From positions 2,356,001 through 2,420,000 of the forward strand of contig NZ_CP027433.1 of assembly GCF_002993285.1 (NCBI RefSeq): a stretch of DNA of 64,000 nucleotides, in the 5' to 3' direction. The translations under genes and the position numbers were made by a program. Source of the stretch: Gordonia iterans (GTDB taxonomy: Bacteria; Actinomycetota; Actinomycetes; Mycobacteriales; Mycobacteriaceae). Positions within the stretch are counted from its first letter, which is position 1. Each line of letters opens with the position of its first letter. Below, in pieces: positions 25,926-33,523 of this stretch. The notes beneath the pieces were generated by a model. The model saw nothing but the letters and a program-made list of their open reading frames with translations, was not told where the DNA came from and did not search any database.

Positions 25926-26514
25926 TGTACCAAGGTTCGTGGACAGTCCTTGTGAGGAAGGATCGAGGACATGGCAGCACGGTCACGGCGGAAGTTCAGT
26001 CCGCAGTTCAAAGCAGAAGCGGTTCAGTTGGTCGTCCAGTCGGACCGGCCGATCGCCACGGTCGCCGCCGAGTTGGGTATCAACGCCGGCACTCTGGGTA
26101 ATTGGGTGAACAAGTATCGTCAAGATAATCCGGAGCCGGATAAATCACTCACCCCGGCCGATCACGCCCGTATGGCTGAATTAGAAGAAGAGCTCCGCCG
26201 GGTCAAATGGAGAACGAGTTTCTAAAAAAAGCCGCAGCCTTCTTTGCCCGGGAGCAGGACTGAAGGAGAAGTCAGCCCTGATCGAGGTGGAGAAGGCCAA
26301 TTATCCGATCGCGTGGATGTGTGATCAGTTGAATGTGCCGCGGTCGTCGTTTTATGCCTGGCGTACGCGAGCGGGATCGCTGACTGCGACCGCGGCGCGC
26401 CGCGAAGCCCTCAAGGAAAAGATCGGCAAGGCGTTCACCGATCAGCGGCAGGTGGCCGGGTGCCGCCGGATCGCGGCGATCCTCAACGAGGCCGGCACGC
26501 CGTGTTCGGTTGGC
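25926..26514 (+). mobile_element. IS3-type fragment (left end, OrfA and start of OrfB)
   Basis: The fragment begins at TGTACCAAGGTTCGTGGACA, a plausible IS3 terminal repeat, 45 bases before OrfA. It ends where OrfB sequence (AGCRRIAAILNEAGTPCSVGLV) switches to ISL3 transposase sequence near 26515. The right half of the element is absent. Bases 25699-25925 show no gene. Confidence 0.65.
25971..26263 (+). pseudogene. IS3-family OrfA with a one-base deletion
   Basis: The frame reads RRKFSPQFKAEAVQLVVQSDRPIATVAAELGINAGTLGNWVNKY...ELEEELRRVK. It then shifts at about 26208, where AAATGGAG lacks one A relative to the expected AAAATGGAG. Adding that A restores MENEFLKKAAAFFAREQD and the stop at 26261. 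The current product stops at 26225. This confirms that the element is inactive. Confidence 0.8.
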
Positions 26515-26754
26515 CTGGTCGGCCTACCGGCCGGGCTGGCCGAGGCAGCGCAGCTCGGCCGATCCTTGTGGGTCCGCCGAACAGAGATTCTGGCCTACTT
26601 CGACACCGGCGCATCCAACGGACCCGTCGAAGCCATCAACGGCCGCCTGGAACACCTCCGCGGTATCGCCCTGGGATTCCGCAACCTACGCCACTACATC
26701 TTGCGGTCACTGATCCACTCCGGCGGCCTGGCAGAACACCTCCATGCACTCTGA
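26287..26754 (+). pseudogene. Chimeric ORF: IS3 OrfB N-terminus fused to ISL3 transposase C-terminus
   Basis: Residues 1 to about 77 match IS3 OrfB (MEKANYPIAWMCDQLNVPRSSFYAW...AGCRRIAAILNEAGTPCSVGLV). Residues from about 78 match the end of ISL3 transposases (EILAYFDTGASNGPVEAINGRLEHLRGIALGFRNLRHYILRSLIHSGGLAEHL). The junction is in frame, giving an open 155-residue protein without a complete catalytic core. It overlaps the right inverted repeat of the ISL3-bounded unit by three bases. Confidence 0.85.
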
Positions 26755-26767
26755 AACCGGAAGAGCC
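26752..26767 (+). repeat. Right terminal inverted repeat of the ISL3-bounded unit
   Basis: TGAAACCGGAAGAGCC, the complement of the left end with one mismatch. It is followed directly by the target duplication CGTTTGAT (26768-26775). Confidence 0.85.
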
Positions 26768-26775
26768 CGTTTGAT

Positions 26776-26824
26776 CGGTGAGGCCAGCACTCGGATCAGC
26801 TTGTGAGTGCCCCTCCGGGTTGAC
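26776..26824 (-). pseudogene. Recombinase-like relic, part 2
   Basis: This 49-base host remnant is trapped between two ISL3 insertions. On the minus strand, joined to its neighbours with one copy of each 8-bp duplication removed, it reads VNPEGHSQADPSAGLTDQTLAYR in one open frame. Confidence 0.55.
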
Positions 26825-28278
26825 GGCTCTTCGAACTTAACCGGGCAACCTCAGCAGTGATACTGGATGCGGGCCCGCTGTTTGCGGGTGCAGTGGAATC
26901 GTATCCGGCGGCGTGAGTTGGTGAGGTTTCGGAAGCCGCATGCGACGCGTTTGACTTGTTTGACCAGTCGGTTGAGGCCTTCGGTGCGGGCGTTGGTGAT
27001 CCCGGTGTCGATGAACGCCAGGATCGCCGGCCACCAGGTGTCGATCGTGCTGGCGAGCGTGCTCACCTCGGGCATGTTGATCTCGGCGCACAGGTCGTAG
27101 AAGCGGTAGAGCCGGTCACGGAGCTCGTGCCGCTCGGGTCGCCTGCGAGCGAGTCCGAGGAGGGCGCGGAGTTCTTCTTTCACGATGTAGGCGGCCAGGA
27201 CCTCGTTCCCGGGGTCGTTGGCGCGCAACGCATTCCACATTTTCGCGTAGCCGTGTTCGGATAAACGTTCACGGGCGGTCAGCAGCCGTCGCCGGTTGGC
27301 CCATTCAGGGTCGGCGGCCCGCCCCCGGCGTCCGCGTTGTTCCCAGGTGACCCGCCTGCGCACCGTGGTGACCATGTCATTGGCGAGCTTGACCAGGTGG
27401 AAATGATCGACCACCAACTGCGCGTTCGGCAACACCTCGGCTGCTGCCGCGGCATAGGCTGCGCACGGATCGATCGCCACATGGGTGATCGTGTCCCGGA
27501 ACTTCGGGGACTGCGCGCGCAGCCAGTCGACGACCGCCGCACTGGTACGGCCGGTGGCCTGCCCGAGCAGCCCCTGATCACCGGCCAGGTCGACGAATCC
27601 GGTGTCCCACGGGTCGACCCGCCGCCAGCGGCCGTCCTGGCCGCGGACCCAGCGGGGTTTGCCGCGGCGGGTCTCATCGATCCCGAGCACCGTCACCAGC
27701 TCCGGAGGACGCAGTTCGCGGTCGGCGACCTCGCAGAACGCCGTGTGCGCAGTCGTCCACGACACCCCGTGGGCGGCGGCGACCTCGACCACCGACCGGG
27801 CCGTGTCGCCGATGGCGCGGCCGATCCGTTCACGCAGCCGGCCGGTCGTGCGTCGTCGCGCGCGAACCTGGTCGATGGCCTCGGTGAACGTGACCCGTCG
27901 GCACTCGGTGTTGCGGCAACGCCAGCGGATCTTGTTCCACCGCAACAGGATCGGATCAGTCCCGTATCCGATGTCTCGCGGGCAGGTGACGGTGCGCTCT
28001 TTCACCGACGACGACTTCTGCCCACAGTCGGGGCAGCATGCCGCCCGCTCATCAGTGGTCACGACATCAACGATCCGGGTGCGATCGGCCGCCACCGAGA
28101 CCGAGACGACCTGCACACCTTCCAGACCCAGCAACAACGACGTAGGCTCGGACACGGCCCCTGCTCCTTCGCTTCTTGAATGCTTCGCAACATCCAGAAT
28201 CACGAAGGTCAGGGGCCCTTCACGTCAACGACACGCCGCAGCTCTGACCAGGGACTGCCCGATTAAGTTCGAAGAGCC
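26825..28278 (-). mobile_element. Intact ISL3-family element with target duplication (1,454 bp)
   Basis: Inverted repeats of 23 bp begin GGCTCTTCGAACTTAACCGG (26825-26847) and match 28256-28278 in reverse with one difference. A perfect 8-bp duplication GGGTTGAC flanks it (26817-26824 and 28279-28286). One full-length transposase gene is inside. All parts look functional, so this is a recent insertion. Confidence 0.92.
26851..28155 (-). CDS. ISL3-family transposase
   Basis: The 434-residue protein has the N-terminal zinc finger (AACCPDCGQKSSSVKERTVTCPRDI...RWRCRNTECRRVTF). The DDE core includes LGIDETRRGKPRW, VAIDPCAAYAAAAAEVLPNAQLVVDHFHLVKLAN and the C-terminal TGITNARTEGLNRLVKQVKRVACGFRNLTN. 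The GTG at 28155 follows AAGGAGCAGGGG; the frame extends to 28203 but without a better start. There are no internal breaks. Confidence 0.9.
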   Translation of the reverse strand: MSEPTSLLLGLEGVQVVSVSVAADRTRIVDVVTTDERAACCPDCGQKSSSVKERTVTCPRDIGYGTDPILLRWNKIRWRCRNTECRRVTFTEAIDQVRARRRTTGRLRERIGRAIGDTARSVVEVAAAHGVSWTTAHTAFCEVADRELRPPELVTVLGIDETRRGKPRWVRGQDGRWRRVDPWDTGFVDLAGDQGLLGQATGRTSAAVVDWLRAQSPKFRDTITHVAIDPCAAYAAAAAEVLPNAQLVVDHFHLVKLANDMVTTVRRRVTWEQRGRRGRAADPEWANRRRLLTARERLSEHGYAKMWNALRANDPGNEVLAAYIVKEELRALLGLARRRPERHELRDRLYRFYDLCAEINMPEVSTLASTIDTWWPAILAFIDTGITNARTEGLNRLVKQVKRVACGFRNLTNSRRRIRFHCTRKQRARIQYHC

Positions 28279-28286
28279 GGGTTGAC

Positions 28287-28350
28287 GGCAGCAATCCGTC
28301 GACCGTCACGCGCGCCACAATCTTCAGACCCGCCACGGTTGGTGAATTGC
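28287..28350 (-). pseudogene. Recombinase-like relic, part 1
   Basis: The minus strand reads NRGGSEDCGARDGRRIAAVNP, in frame with part 2 once the ISL3 copy is removed. It abuts the stop of the intact recombinase-like gene at 28351, as if a second, truncated copy lay in tandem behind it. Homology in this part is weak; the assignment rests on frame continuity. Confidence 0.4.
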
Positions 28351-29856
28351 CTAAGGCTCCCGGATTCGTCGGCCGGTGTAGCGGGCCCACGATTCGCCGG
28401 CGTTCGCTGCGTGCTTCGTGGCGACTTGGCAGCTGTAGTTGACTGCATCGGCGACGATCGGCGGCGGGCATTCGACGACGAGTTCGTCGAGAGATCGGTT
28501 GCGGCCGCCAAGGTTGCTGAGGCCGAGCTGGCGCAAGCGATGCATGATCGTGTCGACATGTACGTGGTCACCAGCGTGGTAGCCCGGGAAGAACCACGGG
28601 CTCGACGAGTTGGACCCGGTTCGTAGGTTCGGTCGGTTGCTGAGGTGGTCGCGAAGGAGTGCGGCGAATGGTTCGGGCACGTCGACGGGGTGCTTGCCGA
28701 AGGTGATCGTCATCGGGCCGTGCTGAGTATCGTCGACAGCGTCTGTGCGCAGGGCCGCAATTCGGTTCAGCGGTTGGGCGTAGAGGAGGATTAGGATACC
28801 GGCGACCCGATACGGGAGTGACTCGCTCGTGCCAGCTAAGAGTTCCCGTATCCAGGAGAGACGCTGATCCTGCGATATTGTCGGCGTCGATCTGGCTGTG
28901 CGGTGGTCCATCGCGATCGTTCTTCCCGTGAACGCGGGCAGTGTTGTCACGACGAATGTGCGGATCGCGGTTCGGGTCGTCGGACCGCCGGCAATCCATT
29001 CATCGATGTCACCTTTTGTGCATTCCGCGGCCGTGCGCCCATACGCTTGGTGAAGCCAGAGCAGAAACTTCGCGGTCTCGGTGATCTCCTGCTTCGACCA
29101 GCGAATCGAGGGCCGAGTCTGGCCGCCAACTAGCTCAATCTCACGTATTCGGCGCAGGTGATGCCAGGTGGCGAATCGCTCCACCGGGCGTCGCACTTCG
29201 ATCGGCAGATCCGCAAGTTTGGCCTCAATCCATTGCTCGAACACGGGGAGCCACGGATCACGCTGCGGCAGCAGTCCGTTGTGCTGCATGAGTGCGCGGA
29301 GGTGTTCGGTGACGCGCCCGGGGTGGCTGTCCAAGCCTTCATGGGTCGGCGCAATGGAGCCGTCGCCGAGCGAGCGGAGGAACTGTTGCACTTTCGGTGA
29401 TCGTTTCCAGATGAGGATGGATTCTGGCCGCTCGGCCGAGCAGAGGGCATCGACGAGCCCGGCGAGGGTCGGATCGGCCGGGACGCCGCCGAGCAGGACG
29501 TGCAGGTCGTCGCGGAGTGCGCAGCGTGCGCAGAGATTCTTGCGATGGTGCCCGGCTTCGGCACCACAGCGGCCGCAATGGAAGTCGTCCACGATTCCAG
29601 CGCATGGCCCGCAGACGTTTCGTCCGTTCTCATCAGCTGGACCGGGGAGTAGCCGGTCAACGCCACAGCGTGGGCATTCTCCCCGTGTGTGGATCGCAAC
29701 AAACCAGCAGGGAAAGCAGACTCTACCTTCGGGCCAGGTCGCCTGGACTCGGCGCAGTGGTTTGCCACAGCGGGCGCAATCCCGCGTACCGTATGTCTTG
29801 CGAGGGCGTCCGCGAACGGTGTTACGCGGGTTCAGCCCTTCGGGTTCCATTGTCAT
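28351..29856 (-). CDS. Zinc-ribbon protein with a degenerate tyrosine-recombinase-like C-terminus
   Basis: The 501-residue protein starts with four or five Cys-x2-Cys knuckles (CARCGKP, CFPCW, CPRCGVD, CGPCAG, CGRCGAE, CARCALR, about residues 23-120). Further on it has a recombinase-like fold: RVAGILILLYAQPLNRIAALR resembles box I, and HAANAGESWARYTGRR resembles the final His/Tyr helix. The classical H-x-x-R of box II is not visible, so catalysis is doubtful. It follows an XRE gene and a true tyrosine recombinase, so it is probably a partner (DNA-binding or directionality) in one recombination module. Confidence 0.65.
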   Translation of the reverse strand: MTMEPEGLNPRNTVRGRPRKTYGTRDCARCGKPLRRVQATWPEGRVCFPCWFVAIHTRGECPRCGVDRLLPGPADENGRNVCGPCAGIVDDFHCGRCGAEAGHHRKNLCARCALRDDLHVLLGGVPADPTLAGLVDALCSAERPESILIWKRSPKVQQFLRSLGDGSIAPTHEGLDSHPGRVTEHLRALMQHNGLLPQRDPWLPVFEQWIEAKLADLPIEVRRPVERFATWHHLRRIREIELVGGQTRPSIRWSKQEITETAKFLLWLHQAYGRTAAECTKGDIDEWIAGGPTTRTAIRTFVVTTLPAFTGRTIAMDHRTARSTPTISQDQRLSWIRELLAGTSESLPYRVAGILILLYAQPLNRIAALRTDAVDDTQHGPMTITFGKHPVDVPEPFAALLRDHLSNRPNLRTGSNSSSPWFFPGYHAGDHVHVDTIMHRLRQLGLSNLGGRNRSLDELVVECPPPIVADAVNYSCQVATKHAANAGESWARYTGRRIREP

Positions 29857-29871
29857 TCCTCACCGCCGGGT

Positions 29872-30207
29872 CTACTCGTCAAGGATGTTCGCTCGTCGCG
29901 GCCGCGTGCTTCGGTCGAGCGTGACGACATTCGGGGGAGAGGCGTTGACCGCCTTCTTGTGCCTCGCGTCGGCTGCGGTGACCGTAAGCAGGTCACCTGG
30001 GCTGCAGCTGAAGATGTCGCAGACAGCAGCAATGAGTTGCAAGGAGACGCGTTCGGGGCGCTGGTTGACGAGCCGATAGACCTGGGGACGTGAGAGCGCA
30101 ATTCCTCGTTCGGCAAGCAAGGGAACGAGGTCTGTAGTGTTGTTCAGCCCTCGCGCGGCCATCAGTTCGGCAAGGCGCCAGGTGTAGTCGACGTCGCGTC
30201 TGGTCAT
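29872..30207 (-). CDS. Small XRE-type HTH protein in the recombinase trio
   Basis: The 111-residue protein has a Cro/CI-like HTH (WRLAELMAARGLNNTTDLVPLLAERGIALSRPQVYRLVNQRPERVSLQLIAAVCDIFSCSPGDLLTV). Its ATG overlaps the stop of the upstream tyrosine recombinase (ATGA at 30204-30207), and AGGAGG inside that gene serves as its ribosome-binding site. Coupling places it in the same operon, as a regulator or an accessory DNA-bending factor. Confidence 0.85.
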   Translation of the reverse strand: MTRRDVDYTWRLAELMAARGLNNTTDLVPLLAERGIALSRPQVYRLVNQRPERVSLQLIAAVCDIFSCSPGDLLTVTAADARHKKAVNASPPNVVTLDRSTRPRRANILDE

Positions 30208-30850
30208 GTGTTCCTCCTAGCGCCGAGTTCCAGTGCGTTGTCAACCGTTCGATCAAGTACTGCGCGGAGTGACGATCGCCGAAACTCGTCCGAGGTGAAC
30301 TGATAGATCCCGGTCGTCGATGCGTGCTCGTGGCCCATCTGATCCTGTACGAACCGCGGGTCCCATCCGGCCTCGAGTAGGTGAGTGGCGTAGCTTCGAC
30401 GGAATGAATGGAGGTCGACGCCGTCGGGGATGCCGAGGTCCTTCCGGTAACGCTTAAGCCGCTTCAGCAGTGTGGTCTCGCCGACTAGGCCCCCGCGTTC
30501 GCTGGTGAACAGGTCCAGAGTGCCTGGATCTCCGCGGCCGTTGGCGAGCCAATCCTCGATGATCGGCGGCGTCCAGCGCCAGACTGTGAGCACCGATCGC
30601 CCTTTCGGCGGCGAGCCGCGGCGCGCCTTACCGAATCGGACTTTGCACACCCCGAACTTTCCGAACTCGGGAGCATGCGGATTGCGGGCGAAGTCAATCG
30701 TCTGCAGGTGGCTTAGCTCGTTGAACCGAAGTCCGTACGCGTAGGCAAGTTTCATCATCGTCGCATCGCGGTAGGCCGCTTGCCAGCCTTTGCGGCTCGT
30801 CGTGCCGATCCGTTCGACCTCGTCGTCGGCATGATCAAACAATGCGTCTA

Positions 30851-31973
30851 GTGTCGCGTTTCATTAATTCCTAGCCGGTTGGGCTTTCGTCAGGATTTCG
30901 TCGGCGGTCTTGGTCCAGACGAAGGGGTGTTTGCGGTCGTTCCAGCCGGTGATGAAGGCGCGGATTTTGGTGTTGAGGTCTTTGACTGAGGTGAAGATCC
31001 CGCGGCGGATGGCTTGTCGGTCGATGATGCCGAACCAGACTTCGACGAGGTTGAGCCAGGACGCTGAGGTCGGGGTGAAGTGGACGTGGAAGTTCTTGTG
31101 TCGGGCGAGCCAGTCTTTCACTTCAGGGGTCTTGTGGGTGGCGTAGTTGTCCATGACCAAGTGCAGTTCCTGGTCGGGGTAGGTGCGATCCAGTTGCCGC
31201 AGGAACGCCAGGAACTCCTGGTGGCGGTGGCGCGGCTTGACTGCGGCGGTGACCTGCCCGGTGGCGATCTCCAGGGCGGCGAACAGGGTGGTGGTGTCGT
31301 GGCGTTTGTAGTCGTGGGTGCGGCGTTCGATCTGCCCGGGCTGCATGGGCAGCATCGGCGCGGTCCGGTCCAGGGCCTGGATCTGGGACTTCTCGTCCAC
31401 GCTGAGCACGATCGCGTTCTCCGGCGGCGCCAGGTACAGGCCGACCACGTCGGTCACTTTGGCAACCAGCTCGGGATCGGTGGAGTACTTGAACGTCCCG
31501 GCCCGCCAGGGCTGGACTCCGTACTCGCGCCAGGCGCGTGAGACCGTGGCGTTCCCGATCTTCAAATGTCGTGCCAGCAGCCGTGAGGACCAGTGCGTGA
31601 TGCCGTACTTCTTCGGCGGCGGCGTCAGGGTGGCCGCAACGATGTCGGCGTGATCGACCCGGCGGGGACGACCCGGACGGGCGGTATCGGCCAGCCCCGC
31701 GATCCCGTCGTGCAGATACCGGGCCCGCCACTTGACCACCGTCGCACTCGACGCCCCGGTCAACTCCCGAATCCGCGCGTTCGACACCCCCTGCGCAGCA
31801 AGGGAAACGATACGAGCTCGTTTCACCAGACCAGCCGAGGCCGTCGTCGACCGCAAGATCCTGTCGAGTTCAACATCATCGCCATCACGAAGCGCAATAG
31901 CCGGAGCAGGTGCATTCGCCATACCCCATTCTCCCACCCACCAAAGCGTTTATGAATTAACGACACGCGACAC
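30851..31973 (-). mobile_element. IS630-family element with TA duplication (1,123 bp)
   Basis: The ends are imperfect inverted repeats (GTGTCGCGTTTCATTAATTC and its near-complement, two differences in 20), each flanked by TA (30849-30850 and 31974-31975), the IS630/Tc1 target signature. It interrupts the tyrosine recombinase gene and its transposase frame is intact. Confidence 0.9.
30864..31922 (-). CDS. IS630-family DDE transposase
   Basis: The 352-residue protein has an N-terminal HTH (RARIVSLAAQGVSNARIRELTGASSATVVKWRARY) and the IS630/Tc1 catalytic core: VLSVDEKSQIQALDRTAP (first Asp), HLVMDNYATHKTPEVKDWLA (second Asp) and SWLNLVEVWFGIIDRQAI (Glu). The ATG at 31922 is preferred; a GTG at 31937 is in frame. 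The gene is full length and probably active. Confidence 0.9.
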   Translation of the reverse strand: MANAPAPAIALRDGDDVELDRILRSTTASAGLVKRARIVSLAAQGVSNARIRELTGASSATVVKWRARYLHDGIAGLADTARPGRPRRVDHADIVAATLTPPPKKYGITHWSSRLLARHLKIGNATVSRAWREYGVQPWRAGTFKYSTDPELVAKVTDVVGLYLAPPENAIVLSVDEKSQIQALDRTAPMLPMQPGQIERRTHDYKRHDTTTLFAALEIATGQVTAAVKPRHRHQEFLAFLRQLDRTYPDQELHLVMDNYATHKTPEVKDWLARHKNFHVHFTPTSASWLNLVEVWFGIIDRQAIRRGIFTSVKDLNTKIRAFITGWNDRKHPFVWTKTADEILTKAQPARN

Positions 31974-32339
31974 TAGCTCTTCGCGACTGTAGGGCCGGCG
32001 TTGCGGTTGACTGTCGTCTTCTTGGACGTGACGAGCAGTGTTCCAGTCGAAGAAGACCTGCGCAGGATGTGTGCCGAAATGCTTCTCGCACACGAGATCC
32101 CAGCCATAGTCTGGGTTGCTCACGTACGAGGTGAAGGCGCGCAGCGAGTTCTGGTAACCGCGCAACGTCGCGCGTTTGAGTATCATTGCAGGTCACGACT
32201 GAGGTTTCCGCAAGTTCGTCGGAGACAGGCTCGTGATTCATCGGTTGCAATACGCAGTGGTTTAGTTGACATAATGTATCTTATCGGCTTATCGGCTTAT
32301 AACTAGGACGGGTTCAACCAACATCGTGCCGAGTGACAC

Positions 32340-32435
32340 TGTGATTTGCCAGCCTAGTTGGCGAATTGCCAAACTATCTGGCGAAATCTGCCAACTACTT
32401 GGCGGATTCGATGCCAGCGCGCCCTACTTGGCGAA
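32340..32435 (+). repeat. TnsB-binding-site-like repeats and likely left end of the Tn7-like element
   Basis: Four copies of CTA-S/T-YTGGCGRA occur in direct orientation: 32354 (CTAGTTGGCGAA), 32374 (CTATCTGGCGAA), 32395 (CTACTTGGCGGA) and 32424 (CTACTTGGCGAA). The first three are each preceded by TGCCA, forming units of about 20-21 bp. TGTGATTTGCC at 32340 directly before the first unit fits the 5'-TGT terminus of Tn7-like elements. Confidence 0.65.
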
Positions 32436-32737
32436 CTCGATCTCAGCGCGCACGGCCGACAAGGCCGACCGCCCAACCCTCCGGCCCCTCGCGTCGGATC
32501 CAGAAATCACTTCCACCTTCAACGTCACTGTGACGAAATAGCGGCAGCAGTTCGGTTGCGCGATTCGCTCGCCGAGACCCCGGAACTGCCAACGTTCTGT
32601 GGACCGGTCTGAACGTCTGGAGGCTCATGCGGACCTCGGTATCGCCTTGTTCGGCCCGACCGCAGACCAGGGTCAACCACCGGAGGTGATTTACATCCAA
32701 GACCGAGATTGTCGTAGGCGGATGAGATGGTAGTCAC

Positions 32738-33523
32738 ATGAGCGATGTTGAGGTTGGTGCCACCCTGGCGTCTCGGACGCCCTCAGGCCGCGATTGCCTA
32801 CAATGGCGCAGCCGCGGTCAGATGCAGATGCACGCAGCTGACCGCAAGGTCGTCAGGATCCCGATTATCGACGGCGACCCAATCAGGCAGGGCGGGCAAT
32901 GGCAGAACCGCCTGAACCGGCACGGACTCTACTTCTGGCAGACGACCGGAACACACGTATGGTACGAGAGCGCTCTTGAGGCCTCGTGCCTTGCTGTATT
33001 AGACCAATCTGGTGATGTGCAGCGGATCTGCGCGCAACCGTTTCGGCTACTGTTCCGCACAGAATCCGAGCAGGTGTGGCACGATCCTGACTTCTTTGCG
33101 ATTCACTACAACGGTGATCAAGTCGTGTACGACGTGAAACCCAGCGCTCGGATGAACCACCGCACACAAGTGCAGTTCAATGAGACCGCTCGTGTGTGCG
33201 AGGCCGTTGGCTGGCGACACGTAGTGCTCAACGAACCAGCCCCGGTATTGAGCTTGAATCTCAAGTTCCTGGCTTCGTCACGGCATCTCCGCTGTCATCC
33301 GCCAGCCGAGATAGTCGAGCGAATCCACGACGTGTTCGTCGGCGGACGGACCGTTCAGGAGGGGCGCGAAATGATCAATCGCCGATTTCCTGCTCTCGCG
33401 ATGCCTTTCATCAGGCACTTGCTCTGGCATCGCACATTGATCACCGACCTGACTGCTCGTCTGGACTTTGACTCGATTCTTACCACCGCATCAGCGAGCG
33501 AGGAGAAGTCGTGCTGTACGTAA
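32738..33523 (+). CDS. TnsA-like heteromeric transposase endonuclease
   Basis: In this 261-residue protein the PD-(D/E)xK nuclease core is visible: WYESALEASCLAVLDQ (Glu), VWHDPDFFAIHYNGDQVVYDVKPSAR (Asp and D-V-K). By analogy to TnsA of Tn7 it would cut the 5' strands at the transposon ends, allowing cut-and-paste movement with TnsB. Its stop overlaps the TnsB start by 13 bases. The ribosome-binding site is weak, so a start at the ATGs near 32822 is possible. Confidence 0.8.
   Translation: MSDVEVGATLASRTPSGRDCLQWRSRGQMQMHAADRKVVRIPIIDGDPIRQGGQWQNRLNRHGLYFWQTTGTHVWYESALEASCLAVLDQSGDVQRICAQPFRLLFRTESEQVWHDPDFFAIHYNGDQVVYDVKPSARMNHRTQVQFNETARVCEAVGWRHVVLNEPAPVLSLNLKFLASSRHLRCHPPAEIVERIHDVFVGGRTVQEGREMINRRFPALAMPFIRHLLWHRTLITDLTARLDFDSILTTASASEEKSCCT

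Larger units (their letters stand above)
21694..26767 (+). mobile_element. ISL3-bounded unit carrying recombinase, MFS exporter and TetR (5.07 kb)
   Basis: The ends are 16-bp inverted repeats GGCTCTTCCGGTTTGA (21694-21709) and TGAAACCGGAAGAGCC (26752-26767) with one mismatch. A perfect 8-bp target duplication CGTTTGAT flanks the unit (21686-21693 and 26768-26775), the size ISL3 elements make. Inside, the ISL3 transposase is split: the N-terminal part ends near 22241 and the C-terminal 78 residues resume near 26515. Between them sit a serine recombinase, an MFS exporter with TetR regulator and an IS3 fragment. Either cargo replaced the middle of a resident ISL3 copy, or the unit moved as a whole with a transposase supplied in trans. 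Confidence 0.8.
30204..32186 (-). pseudogene. Tyrosine recombinase gene split by an IS630 insertion
   Basis: The 5' part (31974-32186: ATLRGYQNSLRAFTSYVSNPDYGW...QRRPYSREEL) is the core-binding domain. The 3' part (30204-30848: DALFDHADDEVERI...AYGLRFNELSHLQ...DLHSFRRSYATHLLEAG...QMGHEHASTTGIYQFTS) is the catalytic domain with box I Arg, H-x-x-R and Tyr all present. Removing the IS and one TA joins REEL to DALFDHA exactly in frame, giving at least 285 residues. A true start upstream of 32186 cannot be excluded. The catalytic half could still be made from the TTG at 30842. Confidence 0.9.

Noticed and set aside
32354..32435. CRISPR-like array
   Set aside because: Repeats are 12 bp with spacers of 8-17 bp and lie at the edge of a tnsABC operon. 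They are transposase sites, not CRISPR repeats.
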